A stretch of 64,000 nucleotides of DNA from Linyphia triangularis (lineage: Eukaryota; Arthropoda; Arachnida; Araneae; Linyphiidae), in assembly GCA_963978545.1 (NCBI GenBank), contig OZ021729.1:11497501-11561500 (forward strand). The letters are read 5' to 3'. The translations under genes and the position numbers were made by a program. Below, piece by piece: positions 1 to 11,675 of this stretch; the stretch's first letter is position 1; each line of letters starts with the position of its first letter. The notes below the pieces were generated by a model. That model had not been told where the DNA came from and made no database searches. It worked only from the letters and a program-made list of their open reading frames with translations.

Positions 1-494
1 AGGCACAAAATATCTAAAGAATTCTCACCACACTCCGATAAAAAACAATTTTTAACGCAATAGATACTGATATCCTATTTTTTTTAGTTTAACTGAATAT
101 AAGCTCAAAAATACAACTCCATCAACATATTGATAAAATATTATTACAGTTTCTTTTATTCAGACACCGATTAAAATATATCTTTCTAGAAAAATTGTAC
201 CATGGAGAAGTAGTAATTTGAATTTTTATTTTAAAATCTTTGAAAGAATATAATGGATTTAAACAATTATAAAACAATAGAAACAAAGGCACAAAATATC
301 TAAAGAATTCTCACCACACTCCGATAAAAAACAATTTTTAACGCAATAGACACTGATATCCTATTTTTTTTAGTTTAACTGAATCTAAGTTCAAAAGTAC
401 AACTCCATCAACATATTGATAAAATATCATTACATTCTCTCTTATTCAGACGCCAATTAAAAAAATTCTTTCTCTAAAAATTTAACCATGGAAA

Positions 495-496
<2 letters not shown>
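1..496. repeat. 286-bp tandem duplication (truncated by window edge)
   Basis: The block beginning AGGCACAAAATATCTAAAG at base 1 starts again at 287 and matches with few substitutions until the CCATGG near 488. The two units then diverge: unit 1 runs on into ordinary AT-rich sequence, unit 2 into a long T tract. The array may extend left of the window. Confidence 0.9.

Positions 497-535
<39 letters not shown>
497..535. repeat. poly-T tract (39 T)
   Basis: Uninterrupted run of 39 T at the right edge of the second 286-bp unit. It creates a spurious phenylalanine-rich reading frame (488-682). It could be the reverse-strand poly-A tail of an old retroinsertion, but no element body is recognisable beside it. 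Confidence 0.95.
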
Positions 536-536
<1 letters not shown>

Positions 537-954
537 TAGAAGATGCAATCGATTCAAAATATTATAACAAACTAAAAAGTAAAAACAAAATATCTACAAT
601 TAAAAAAATCGTGACACACGGTTATCGAAACAATTTCGAAAGCAACAGATATCGACCCGACACCATTCTTCGATTACACTAAAACAAAGTTCAAACCTGC
701 GACTAGATCATATAATAATAACATGTCATTATAGTTTTTCTAGTCGAGCAACTACAATATAGATCTTTTTCTACGATCTTATCTTTAATCTTTAATTACA
801 GAATGCGCACAACTGCAATCTAAAATAAAGGGTACAAAGATTGACATGACAGTGTTATTTATTAGTTAATTTATGCTTAGGACTTAATACACTTAACGGT
901 CTTGTTCATTGTCTATACGGTACCAGTGAAGCTGTCAACGGTATCCAATCTTGC

Positions 955-977
955 TTTTTTTTTTTTTTTTTTTTTTT
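955..977. repeat. poly-T tract (23 T)
   Basis: Uninterrupted T run in otherwise unassigned sequence (536-1317), where I see no gene. Confidence 0.95.
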
Positions 978-1317
978 ACTGTGTTTTCCCGGATAGGTTT
1001 CCTGACACTGCATGACGGGATAATAATGAATTATTAATGTAGGGAATTGCCATGTTAATTGCACGTTGACTGAACATCAAGAAATTAATTTGTCTGTCTG
1101 AAATGAAGTACGTTGGGATGAGGTGATGTTTGAAGTTGATAGTGGCGTATGTAGTTGTGGTATATACTTGGACGCATTTAATGTATTCCAGTTTTTCTCT
1201 ATTCTTTACTTATTGTATATGTTACCGGCAATGTATGAAAAGCCCATTTTATATAACGCCCGCTTTTTTTGACCAAGTATGAAGTATAATTATTATATAC
1301 TCTAAAAACTAAACTCA

Positions 1318-1577
1318 GTGGCTTAACAGCCCGGCGGGGTTACCTTGGCCAGCTATTGCCAATCTAGCTTACTTGACCATGGGCCCCGGGGTGTCATACC
1401 AATGTCAGATGGCCAGTCTGACACGAAACCCTCCAGTGTTTAGTTTCCAAGCACCATTGGTTCTCTTAATAGACCCACTTAAGAGATGAAAGGCTGAGTC
1501 AACCTAGCCCATTTCGGGCATCAAATCGTGGATCTGTGGCCTGTAGAGCAATGCGCTACCACTGCGCCACTGGACTT
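1318..1577 (-). mobile_element. tRNA-derived SINE (SINE-C), minus strand
   Basis: Read on the minus strand from 1577, it begins with a tRNA-like head: an A-box-like GGCGCAGTGGTAGCGC and a B-box-like GATTTGATGCC at tRNA spacing, the internal RNA polymerase III promoter layout. A GC-richer body of about 200 bp follows, unlike the flanks. Short similar flanks (TATACTCTA near 1295, TGTACTCTACC near 1582) may be a worn target-site duplication. It is not a functional tRNA, since it lacks a matching acceptor stem. Inferred immobile without LINE machinery. Confidence 0.72.
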
Positions 1578-1948
1578 CATGTACTCTACCTAAGCGTTAT
1601 GTATAATAACCTAGTTGTTCTATGGAATGACAAATGCCCTTTAGGCAAACTATGAAAAAAGGGTCGTGATAAAGCATCTATAGAATTCCTAAGTATTATA
1701 TACAATGCCTAGGTAAAGTATATAATAAATAACATATTTCATGATTTTAACAGTATAGAATGAAATTCTATAGAATTTTTATTTCTCAAGTGATATATGT
1801 ATTACTATTTTACAGTATGACATAAATATAGTTAAATTTGTATTAAAATTAAAACAAAAAAGAACAATTTGAATTTGAGTAATGAGTGCGCTTTAATGTT
1901 TTTGAAAGCTGTGAGTGATTCCAAATTTCGATGATCATATTTTCAAAT

Positions 1949-2490
1949 CCTCTATATTACTTCGATTTTGTGTATATGTTTGTGGTTATGTTTGCCGATG
2001 GCCGGCAAATTTGCTGAGGTCTAATTAACACCCTTGCCTTCATCCAATCGGGCTGTAACTTGACAGATAGATTCGATGTAGATGACAATCATTCTATCAA
2101 ACTTTAGCGGCTGTCACTGTCACTAAAAGGTCGCTTTTACGGAACACTTATAAATCAACTTGCCGTCATCCAATCGCGCTGAAATAGCATTTAACTGATT
2201 ATTGAAGAAACTTTCCTGTTACCAAAATTGTTTTAATCATAATAAATAAAAGATATTTGAATGTGAATGCATAAATTCACATTCATTTTTAATTAATACA
2301 TTTTGAAAAGTAGTGTACCGCATATTTTGCTGATAGAGATGTTTTCAATATTTAAAATTAAATGTCAAAATCAAGCACACACTGATAATAGAATCGGCGC
2401 TATGTTAATGAATGTTGTTCAAATTGTCGATGCATATAAAGGATTTATATTAAAAACTTTTTTATGGGATAATTTATTATTTTCTAATTC
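1949..2490 (+). repeat. Dispersed repeat family F, copy 1
   Basis: About 540 bp shared with eight other places in the window. Landmarks in order: a left end resembling CTTTATATTAACTTCGATT, two internal CGTCATCCAATCG blocks about 150 bp apart, CAGATAGATTCGATGT, GGTCGCTTTTACGGAA, TTCCTGTT-CCAAAAT, and a right end near ATGGGTTATATTATT (here ATGGGATAATTTATT). Copies sit in both orientations and differ by scattered substitutions. No long ORF is conserved, no terminal inverted repeat is visible and no clear target duplication was found. It may be a non-autonomous Helitron-like element or a DNA-transposon remnant; the class is unresolved. Confidence 0.85.
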
Positions 2491-2900
2491 CTTAAGAACA
2501 ATGAAAAGCCAAAAATCCACGTAAAAGTGCGATTTATTTAACCAATAGTTAATTAAGTTTATTCTCATGGATGTATATGTTCATTTGATCAAAAAAATTT
2601 TAATATTAACAGAATTTTCTAAATTTCACTTACAATCGGTATTTTTAATAATATTTAGAATATTTTTACCTTACATTTTTTTAAACGTTACAATGTTCAT
2701 TATGAACAAAAATAATTTATTGCATTGCACACGGGAGGCAATAAAATGTCATAACAGCAATTCAATTAATAAAGGAAAATCTCTTTCCGGGAGGCCTTTT
2801 AGGAGGACACAATTTTACTCATTCATATGCGTTGAATGGTAACAACTATGGAAAACTATCAATTAAAGACTCTACTTGCAAGAAAAACTATTATTTTGAT

Positions 2901-3803
2901 TTAATAAATGTATCTTCTTCAATCTATTTACGAGCTTATAATTCGAAGTTTCTGTACTCTTTTTACTTTGGATATTATATCCAAAGTCATGTCGAGCATT
3001 TTAAAACTAGATAATTATATAGTTTATTATGTCATCACTTATTTCCAATATCTTAATTTGTAAATACCAGTTGTATATATTACTCTTCTCTTCAATATTA
3101 ACAGTTAATACCCACTTTTAATGCTTACCTTATTCAATGCTTAGTGTCCTCTAATATTTACAGTTAAAAACAAGCTATTTTCTGCATTTAACAATTCGTA
3201 TTTAATAAATGTATCTTCTTCAATCTATTTACGAGCTTATAATTCGAAGTTTCTGTACTCTTTTTACTTTGGATATTATATCCAAAGTCATGTCGAGCAT
3301 TTTAAAACTAGATAATTATATAGTTTATTATGTCATCACTTATTTCCAATATCTTAATTTGTAAATACCAGTTGTATATATTACTCTTCTCTTCAATATT
3401 AACAGTTAATACCCACTTTTAATGCTTACCTTATTCAATGCTTAGTGTCCTCTAATATTTACAGTTAAAAACAAGCTATTTTCTGCATTTAACAATTCGT
3501 ATTTAATAAATGTATCTTCTTCAATCTATTTACGAGCTTATAATTCGAAGTTTCTGTACTCTTTTTACTTTGGATATTATATCCAAAGTCATGTCGAGCA
3601 TTTTAAAACTAGATAATTATATAGTTTATTATGTCATCACTTATTTCCAATATCTTAATTTGTAAATACCAGTTGTATATATTACTCTTCTCTTCAATAT
3701 TAACAGTTAATACCCACTTTTAATGCTTACCTTATTCAATGCTTAGTGTCCTCTAATATTTACAGTTAAAAACAAGCTATTTTCTGCATTTAACAATTCG
3801 CAA
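2901..3803. repeat. 301-bp unit, three near-identical tandem copies
   Basis: The unit starting TTAATAAATGTATCTTCTTC begins at 2901, 3202 and 3503 and the array ends near 3803. The copies look essentially identical by eye, so the amplification or homogenisation is recent, or the assembly expanded it. No repeated ORF is evident. Confidence 0.95.
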
Positions 3804-3815
3804 TCGCAGCGTTTA

Positions 3816-4235
3816 ATGCGATTATTCATTTCAGCATTTAAAACAATTTTACCCATATTTTCATATTTGATTGCTTCTACAACTTTAACATCCCCAGAAC
3901 CTTTTCCTAACAATAAATCTTATTTCGTCATTTTAATTCATAAGCCTTTTTATTCAAAACATTTTAATGGAATCACCATTCTGTCGAGTCATGACATTCA
4001 ATTCTGTTCATATCGTAAAATTCGTCTTTTTTTTATTTTCAAATTAATTGATCCAGATTTACGCTTGGGAATTCCCAAATACTTGGTCTTTTGTCTCTTG
4101 CAAGCATCTACTATTTGCACTGATTTATCTTTTTGGGATTTATATCCCGTTAGCCTTCTCCTTATTAATGTTTATTACCATAAGAAAAACAAATCGAATA
4201 TGATCGAGTTTACTCTTAAGGGAAGAAAATGTTAA
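3816..4235 (+). CDS. unassigned open frame, 139 codons, doubtful coding
   Basis: An ATG-initiated frame starts 13 bp after the 301-bp array ends and runs 139 codons. The product is rich in Leu, Ile, Phe and Ser with several hydrophobic stretches. I recognise no domain, no convincing signal peptide and no conserved catalytic motif. It is long for such AT-rich sequence but within what chance could give over 64 kb in six frames. It could be an exon, a decayed transposon ORF or noise. A minus-strand frame over 4000-4130 also gives a lysine/arginine-rich stretch without recognisable homology. No splice context is persuasive. Confidence 0.12.
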   Translation: MRLFISAFKTILPIFSYLIASTTLTSPEPFPNNKSYFVILIHKPFYSKHFNGITILSSHDIQFCSYRKIRLFFIFKLIDPDLRLGIPKYLVFCLLQASTICTDLSFWDLYPVSLLLINVYYHKKNKSNMIEFTLKGRKC

Positions 4236-4849
4236 TATTATGCAAATTAATCCTATTAAACAACTGCGTTTTTCGTATGACTTTATTAGCGTAGAATATA
4301 CTTTTTAAAAATAATTGGGTACATTTTATACTATCGATAGTTGGATGGTAGAATTTAAAAATCTTTCTTTCAATTTAAAATTATTATTTCGAAGGTTATG
4401 TTTAATATATGTACTTAAATTACACCTTATGCATTATGAAAAGGTTATAATAAATATTGCATAAGCGTTATAACAAATTTAATTGTTAAGTAAATCACAA
4501 ACGTAAAAAATATATTTGTCATCATATATTTATACATCATTAACTCTACCGCGCCAGTTAATATAAATGAATTAAATTATTCTTGGTAAAAGGTAACTGT
4601 ATAGGTGTATTTATTACTAAAATCATACCGAAATAAACAGAGGAATAAATCTTATGGTTTTTTTTTTTAATTTTTTTATAAAATCTTTTTTAACCTTTAC
4701 TCAAAACCTAAATGGATAAATGATTCACTAATTAAGCCTAAGATCTCCACTTCAGATAAATTGTTTATTTACAGTTACACATTGTGTGTTTTAATTGAAA
4801 ATAGAAGTTACACATTTTCATTTTTGAGAGATTACTGTATATAGAGGAT

Positions 4850-5795
4850 ATTATGGTAAAATATTAAGAGGGAACTCCATGTAGATGATATTTTGGTACT
4901 AAATAAAAAAAAGAGTATGTTGAGTATATTTTTCTACTCTATGAGGGAGTACTCTATACAAGAGGACTCTATGAATAATGTATTTTAGTATTCTATAAGA
5001 GGGGACTCTATAGAGTGGATCTGATGGTTCAATATTGAGAGAGAACTCTATGCAGCTGATATTTTGGTACCAAAAGTGAGGTGGGACTCTTAGTAGAGGA
5101 TATTTTTCTACTCTATGAGAGAAGTACTCTATTAAAAAGTACTTTATGAAAAGGTACCCTTTGAAAGAGAATGGAGTATTTCAGTATTCTATGGGAAGAT
5201 ACTCTATAGAGTGGATCTGATGGTTCAATATTGAGAGAGAACTCTATGCAGCTGATATTTTGGTACTAAAAATGAGGTGGGACTCTTAGTAGAGGATATT
5301 TTTCTACTCTATGAGAGAAGTACTCTATTAAAAAGTACTTTATGAAAAGGTACCCTTTGAAAGAGAATGGAGTATTTCAGTATTCTATGGGAAGATACTC
5401 TATAGAGTGGATCTGATGGTTCAATATTGAGAGAGAACTCTATGCAGCTGATATTTTGGTACTAAAAGTGAGGTGGGACTCTTAGTAGAGGATATTTTTC
5501 TACTCTATGAGAGAAGTACTCTATTAAAAAGTACTTTATGAAAAGGTACCCTTTGAAAGAGAATGGAGTATTTCAGTATTCTATGGGAAGATACTCTATA
5601 GAGTGGATCTGATGGTTCAATATTGAGAGAGAACTCTATTGAGCTGATATTTTGGTACTAAAAAAATAAGAAGAGATTCTCATTAAAGGATATTTTGCTA
5701 CTCTATGGGAGAGCACTCTTGCTACTCAATGAAAGAGAACTCTACGTATAGGGTATTTCAGTATTCTGTGAGGGGGTGCTCTATGTAGAGGATAC
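4850..5795. repeat. 196-bp satellite with short ACTCTATG-type subrepeats
   Basis: TAGAGTGGATCTGATGGTTC recurs at 5011, 5207, 5403 and 5599, an exact 196-bp period. The central units are nearly identical; units at both ends (4850-5010 and 5620-5795) are degenerate. Each unit is built from shorter related blocks containing ACTCTATG or TACTCTAT, suggesting a ~20-bp minisatellite later amplified as a longer unit. Noncoding. Confidence 0.93.
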
Positions 5796-6084
5796 ATCAA
5801 CTATGCTTGACAATTATTTCTTCTTTTCGCGTCATAAGTTAATTTACAACAAATAAATGTGTTATTGTTTTAAAAACGTACTTCTCATTGATAAATCGTA
5901 CTTTAATTAGAAAAAAGTACGATGGACAATTCTCGCATTTTTTAAAAACGAGTGAAATTAGTATATATTTATGAAGAATTTCTTTCTGATTCCAAATATT
6001 TAAACAAAAATTCTTTAAAAAAATTAGTTATTTAAATATTAAGAAAAGAAAATGCCCCAAAACCAGTCCGATCAAAATATCTAA

Positions 6085-6320
6085 CAAAATCCGTGACGTC
6101 AAGGGTTCCTATCGTTTCTATGGTTATCGTGAGGTTTCTGCCAAATAGTTGGTGTTAAAATAGTTGGCGTTGGTAAACCATTGCCATATCTCTTGCAGGT
6201 TTTCGCGATTTGCGAGAAACTTGCAAAACTGGTTCCCGCTGCCGCATTTCAAGCCGAGCATTGACGTTACATTCAATTCGAACCGAGTGAATCGTTATCC
6301 CGCCAACGTCTAACAACAGA
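6085..6320. promoter_or_regulatory. GC-richer island with a CRE-type palindrome, function unknown
   Basis: A block of clearly higher GC within AT-rich DNA. It contains a perfect TGACGTCA octamer (about 6094-6101), the consensus CREB/ATF site, and inverted GCGATTTGCGAG-like sequence nearby. It matches none of the repeats in the window. It could be an enhancer, a promoter-proximal region or an old unique exon; no transcript structure is visible. Low confidence. Confidence 0.2.
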
Positions 6321-7430
6321 ACTTTGATTGCAAATTGTTTTTTTGTTTTTTTTAAAGAAAAAGCTCATGGAGTGGAAATTTTTGTGTTCATGGCCTTTTC
6401 GAAACATATAGAATTGAATAATAATTATTTTTTAAAAAATTGCGGGAATCGTCCATCGGATACTATATGTTGAATGTGAAGGATATTGTATATCACTATA
6501 ATGAATCTTACGGAGTTCTACTTTCCAAATCAAGTTTCATTATATCTTTCGGCAACAGAATTCAATATCTAACTCTGACAAACTTCCAAAAAACTCATTC
6601 CTGCCAGCAATCTTAAAAACGCAGACTGCGTAAACAAGCCCACACGTATAATATATAACTTTACTAACATTGCATATTTAAATTCTCGACACTTCAATGA
6701 ATTCACATTTCACTCAAAACTTACATCTCAATTTATATCTCAATTTACTTCTCACCTAAATTTCAAAACTTATTAGCCCGCAAAATCCTAAAATTGCTTA
6801 TCGCAAATCACACTCCATCCGGGTCACCAATTTTTTCTAGAATTTCCTGGAAAATAATTTTGAGTAATCTCTACCTGCATTGTGATGGAAATCTATATCC
6901 CGGAATGCAAATGGTAGTCTTTATGGAAATACGGGAGTACATATCATTTCCGCTATATATATATATTTTTTTTTTTCCACCGGAAAATTTTAAGTCTCAT
7001 TGAATCGATATATCCCGGAGCAATCGATACTGTACATTTTCAAATCTCCGATCCCTCTCTTAAAATTGAGCAGACTACAGAAATGAAATTCATATCCCTG
7101 TAGAACATATATAACACCTGCTGCCAAGTTTTCCGACCTCCCCCTCTCCTTTACCTTTTCCGTTTAGGCGAAGTTCATTCCAAAAAAGTTTCGCATTTTT
7201 TTATTATTATAATTTTTTTTTTCTATTTTCCGCGCACCCCTTGGGAAAGATATTCATCCGTCTGATCTTTCATTTTATTACATTACTCGTTTTTTTTTTT
7301 TTTCTTTTTTTTTCTTCCCCTTCTTATTTTCGTTTTCACTTTCATGTTTGTATTTACGGGGAAAAGTGGTATGCTGTAATTTAAGTTCGGAAACGAATAC
7401 AAAAGGGTATTGAGTGTTTATCGCTGACGT
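6321..7430. other. no gene or defined element seen
   Basis: AT-rich sequence with short homopolymers (for example T runs around 7270-7310) and a TA microsatellite near 6955-6966. No repeat family of the window and no coding signal. Confidence 0.5.
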
Positions 7431-8260
7431 AAGAGGAAGTGCTAGTAAGGATCATTCTCTATACTCGCTATGTTAGAATCTTCTAGCCCAGTGCATTTAG
7501 AAACTACTTTATAAAAAACCTTGAAATTTTGTGTGTAGGTGCGAAGAAGATCAATCACTTCATTTAAGGGGAGACAAGAGTTTCAGAAAAACCAAATCAG
7601 TCTTATTTTCATTCAACTTCAACGTGCTCTAAATTATTTAAAATGCAGTATTTTTTATTTATTTTTTGACACAGTCAATAATAACATGTTTGTTATAGTT
7701 ATTACTTTGATAATTTTGTTTTATTTTATGTATTTTTTATGTAATAAGCCTACATCCGGACTTAGAATTTTATACTTATTTTATGCCAACCTCTTGGTTA
7801 GGTACACTTTTCAGAATAAATATACAATAAATTTATATAAAAATTTTGCCAAAAGCAAATAAACTTTCTATTTCAAACAGTGAACCTCTTTGTTTACATA
7901 ATATATCTTTAAAATTATATTTAAAGCAATAATAGAGTTGGCGTATACAAAAATTGTCCTTTTTCACAACACAAAACATCACATAAAATATTTATTTTTT
8001 CTAATTTAAGAAAGAAAAATTTCGATTCACTAGACAGATCTTATGTACATTCATTATCATGGAAAAGAATTAGATTAAAATATTCAATAGAATTTGAAAA
8101 AAGTGTACCTTTCCAAAATTTCTATTAAAATTCTAAGTCCCAAATGTAGGCTTATTACATAAAGTATACATAAAATAAAATAAACATTGAAAGTGTAACA
8201 TTCATAACATATGTTATTATTGTCTATGTCTAAAATTAATTTAAAAATATTGCATTTTTA

Positions 8261-8527
8261 CCCACTGACTGTCATGGGAATGGGCTAAATTCTACAGTTG
8301 TTTTCCCTGTAATAATTTTTAAATTACATTTCTAATTCAAATAGATAATTTTTTTTAATTATTTTAATTTATTTTGTTTTAGATAAGTTATAGACTATCA
8401 TCCTATTAAAAATATTAAAAAAAAAAAATCTTATTTTAAATTTTATTTATAAATTTAAAAAATGTGTGTATTGCTGGAAAAACTGGGGGTCAAATGACGT
8501 ATATATACGTGCATGACCGTCAATGGA
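8261..8527 (+). mobile_element. piggyBac-like MITE (small family), copy 1
   Basis: Begins CCCACTGACTGTCATGGG and ends CATGACCGTCAATGGA, imperfect terminal inverted repeats of about 16 bp. The right flank is TTAA (8528-8531); the left flank is TTTA, a probable mutated TTAA. A CGTATATATACG palindrome lies before the right end. It aligns throughout with the better-preserved copy at 51039-51290. TTAA targets and CCC-starting ends are typical of the piggyBac superfamily. No ORF, so it would need a transposase in trans. Confidence 0.8.
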
Positions 8528-8537
8528 TTAAATGATT

Positions 8538-9012
8538 TATGCATTAACTTAAGGATTTCAAATATAAAATAAAATATATTAGACGCGATTTTCGAGTTTT
8601 TAATTTATGTTATTTCAAGAAGGTGGCCATTTTCGTACCTACTCACCACATTTCAAGATTTTTATAGAAAGTAGTTTCTAAATGTACTGGGCTAGAAGAT
8701 TATAACATTGCTAGTATATTGAATGATCTTTAGTTATAGCCACTTTGTACTATTCTACCTTTTCGTTACAGAGGAGATATTTTTTGGTGTCACCTTATGT
8801 CTTTAAGTAGAAGACCTAGTGAGAATCATTTCCTGTACTCGTTATGTTATAATCTTCTAGATCAGTTCCTTAAGAGACTACTTTGTATAAAATCTTGAAA
8901 TTTGGTGAGTAGGTACGAAAATGATCACTTAATTAAAATGACATAAATTTAAAACTCGAAAATAGCGTCAAATGTATTTTATTTTATATTTCAAATCCTT
9001 ACGTCAATGCCC
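8538..9012. mobile_element. foldback element with arms of about 190-200 bp
   Basis: The left arm from GCATTAACTTAAGGATTT (about 8541) is matched by the reverse complement of the right arm ending AAATCCTTACGTCAATGC (about 8996-9015). Both carry ATATAAAATAAAATA and TACCTACTCACCA. The centre is about 100 bp. No coding capacity; likely a MITE or foldback derivative related to the flanking arms at 7432 and 9240. Confidence 0.8.
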
Positions 9013-9261
9013 ATGCAGTGGCGCCATCTTCAATAGTCTTTGGCATTTTTAATTTTCATTTATAATAGATAGACAATAAATGAAAACAATTTATGTCATT
9101 TCATGAACTGATCTTTTCGGTACCTACTCACCAAATTTCAAAGTTTTATAAAGAAAGTAGTTTCTAAATGCACTGGGCTAGAAGATTGTAACATAGAGAG
9201 TAAAGGGAATGTTCTTTACAAGAGCTTCCTCATAAAAACTGTTACTTCTTGATAGAGCTAG

Positions 9262-9443
9262 GCCAACCAAACGGTATAGTGGTTAGCGTGCTAGCTTCTA
9301 GACCACGAGGTTGCGGGTTCCGAGTCCCGTGTAAGGCATGAGTGTTTGTAAATGTATGTTGGCTTGTCTAATGACGAATGTTTCGGCGCATTATAGCCCT
9401 CGTGTTGCTGACGGCGCCAGATAATCTGAAAACTACCAACCAA
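9262..9443 (+). mobile_element. tRNA-derived SINE-A, copy 1
   Basis: The head carries a pol III A box (TATAGTGGTTAGCG) and a B-box region, here GGTTCCGAGTCC with one inserted C relative to GGTTCGAGTCC in other copies. A ~110-bp body follows with GACGAATGTTTCGGCGC and a tail ending ACCAACCAA. Flanked by TCTTGATAGAGCT at 9247-9259 and 9444-9456, a perfect 13-bp target-site duplication (15 bp with one mismatch). It is a SINE, not a tRNA gene; the minus-strand frame through it is fortuitous. Confidence 0.95.
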
Positions 9444-9489
9444 TCTTGATAGAGCTTGGTTTGTTATTGACTTGATGCCGAAGAAGTCT

Positions 9490-10000
9490 TAACAACTAAC
9501 ATAGAGATCTATCATGTCACAGAAGGAAGAGACTAGTTTTATGTTGGTTAGACAGGTACGGAATTTTAAAAACTCCGGTTTTCGAAATGGATTGATGGTA
9601 GTCAATTTGATGAGGGTCGAATACGGTTCTCCGATGAGGACATTTTGATGTGGACATATTTTTAATAGGCAATATTAAGAATATGGAATACTGAAACCCC
9701 GTCTGTGTGTCTTGCAAAATCACTGCATTCCACAAAAGTAAACAGTTTGAACTGTCCAAAGAGAATATGGTGCATTTTTTCAAATGGAAAACGAGAGACC
9801 GATTCCGTTATGTTGCAACAATTTGTTGCAACATTTCAATTTTGTAAATCGGTGTGTTTGAAATTTCATACATGACCATCTAGCATGTCACTTGCCTCTG
9901 CTTCCTCACTGTTTCGATGTCCACTTGATGACTGTGTGGTTATGTCATTTAGACGAAGTTAGGCAGTCCTTTATGAAAAAGCCTGTATTTTAGCAACTCC
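9490..10000 (+). pseudogene. Tc1/mariner-like element relic, copy 1 (transposase remnant)
   Basis: Plus-strand translation of about 9600-9780, allowing stops and a frameshift, gives FSDE followed by RIWNTETPSV, KSLHSTKV and an FF ending. This is the pattern around the first catalytic Asp of Tc1/mariner-type DDE transposases (F-S-D-E, then a V-N-x-Q-N / W block, then LH-x-x-KV-T-V-W). Stops interrupt it and only about 60 residues are recognisable, so it is dead. TACGGAATTTTAAA(T/A)AC(A/T)CCGG and its inverse bracket the coding remnant here and in copy 2, suggesting part of long inverted termini. Related copies lie at about 12.4, 18.4 and 36.7 kb. Confidence 0.7.
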
Positions 10001-10229
10001 ACCCCTAACCAGTTAGCATCTGTTGGTGACCATGGACAACCTGGAAGCACAATGGAATATTCCAGTAGGCATCATCTGGTTGCCCAGTAGAATTGCTCAT
10101 GAGCTCTGAAGAATCTAATAATATTAAATAGTGGCGGTTTATTTGTAATAGCACGAATTTAGAGTCAGTGATATTTGTGTATGATCCGCGTACGATTTCC
10201 GTCAGTTCTGTCTTTAATGCATTTCTACA

Positions 10230-10625
10230 AGAATTTCACAGACAGGAATGTTTAGAACACTTTAAAAGGTATTACTACAGCGATTTTAATCAGAACCGTT
10301 TTTAAGCGATTGCTGAAAAACATATTTTTTTTTTTAAATGTCAGCCACCTTATGCGCATGAGCAATTTTGACGAAAACTTTAATAACAGGTCCCATGGCC
10401 GCCACTAACTTGTATGCAAAAGGTAAGCATCGTAGGTTCATCCGTTTGGAAGTTATCCTAATCACAGACACACATATATTTTTTCTATGCCACATATTTT
10501 TTAACTCAGTATGTTCCAAAACATGAAGAAACGTATAAAAAAAAAATTGAATTTTCTTACCGAATTTAATACTTTCATTACCCTATTTTAACATATGGGT
10601 TATTGAAAGTAAAAGAATTAAATGA
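10230..10625 (+). repeat. Dispersed repeat family E, copy 1, with terminal stem-loop
   Basis: Shares GGAATGTTTAGAACAC, GATTTTAATCAGAACCG, GCAATTTTGACGAAAAC, CATCGTAGG and ATACTTTCATTACCC with the minus-strand copy at 37385-37700 and in part with 17750-18060. The right end forms a hairpin: TACTTTCATTACCC (about 10568) pairs with GGGTTATTGAAAGTA (about 10597). The terminal stem suggests a DNA-transposon or Helitron-like 3' end, but the class is not established. The 61-codon minus frame here is not supported. Confidence 0.7.
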
Positions 10626-11238
10626 TAGATTTAAAAAATACACTTTACAAATCGAAACCTGTTTAAATAATCACATCCAAATTTATTGATTGAAAATTGA
10701 TATTTATGTTGAAAGTCTCAATCATCTTTCGGCTACAATCAAGAGGAATAGTAAAACTAAATATAAAAAATATTTAGGTACACATAATTTTGATCAAGGA
10801 TTATATTCATATAGATTTAAAATTATTCTAAATAGTCCAAACGCAACTTCTTGTGGTTTATGGATGGCAAGACTATGATTAGTTTAGCATGGAATAATAC
10901 ATTTATAAGTTGTCGTGTCCACATGACTATTTGTTTTTAAAACATAATGTACCAGACTGTTCCAAAAATGACTGACACATTTAAAAAATAAATTGAAAAA
11001 AAAAAGGAAAATGATAAAAATATACACATTTGCGGCATTCAACTTGATCAATTATAGAATTCTGTTCCATTATTATTCAAAAATATTTACAAAGTTTGCC
11101 AACAGATAGCGCTGTTGATCGAAAAACTAATTATATAGTAAAATTGTTTTAATCAACCATTTAATCGTTATAATACGGACCAAGCATATCAATTATTCAA
11201 AATTGAGTTTATTGGTTTGATAGCGACATTTGTCCCTC

Positions 11239-11284
11239 CATTACAAATGGTCCCTCCATTACAAATGGTCCCTCCATTACACCA
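11239..11284 (+). repeat. 18-bp minisatellite, about 2.5 copies
   Basis: CCCTCCATTACAAATGGT repeats head to tail and the third copy is partial. Within each unit CCATT and AATGG are inverted. No gene is seen in the surrounding 10640-11670. Confidence 0.9.
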
Positions 11285-11675
11285 CTAGTCTTTGGAACGA
11301 GTTTCGCTTTTCTAATCTTTGAAGCATCGATTTCCCTTTCAAAAATATCGCTTTGGAGACCGGTTTGATCCGGTTTAATTTTCTTTCATAATTCCATTGG
11401 CGCTATAAATTTGGAGACAATGGTGATTACTTACAATTGACCGTATAATTATAACCGATGATTCAGCTCCCGGCATTACCTTATTTTGTCTCGTTTGATC
11501 ATAGGAGACTTTATACTTCTTTCATTATTTGAATAAATTTTGCCATATTTCTTTTAAATTTGAAGGGATATGATAATAAACTAAATTTATGTTTGTGGTA
11601 AATATAATATTTTCTGATATACTCGCTGAGATATTAGCGGGAGATTTTAAATTTGTTTTTTGAAATTATTTTATA

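Larger units (their letters stand above)
7432..9240. mobile_element. nested palindromic (foldback-like) complex
   Basis: Three inverted-repeat pairs lie in succession. The outer arm 7432-7565 (containing CTTCTAGCCCAGTGCATTTA) is matched in reverse by 9090-9240. The inner pair 7674-7830 and 8100-8225 shares TTATGTAATAAGCCTACAT and GACTTAGAATTTTA in opposite orientation. The third pair is described at 8538-9012, whose arms are also related to the outer arm. A TTAA-type MITE lies between the pairs. The 107-codon frame at 7539-7862 only crosses these arms. This reads as repeated insertion of related foldback/MITE elements; no transposase is present. Confidence 0.75.

Noticed and set aside
488..682. 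Phenylalanine-rich 64-codon frame
   Set aside because: Produced by the 39-base poly-T tract; no other coding sign.
7539..7862. 107-codon membrane-like protein
   Set aside because: Frame lies across foldback arms; hydrophobicity follows from T-rich sequence.
9262..9443. Possible tRNA genes at the SINE-A and SINE-B heads
   Set aside because: A and B boxes are present but the anticodon and acceptor stems do not pair, and each head continues into a common SINE body with target duplications.
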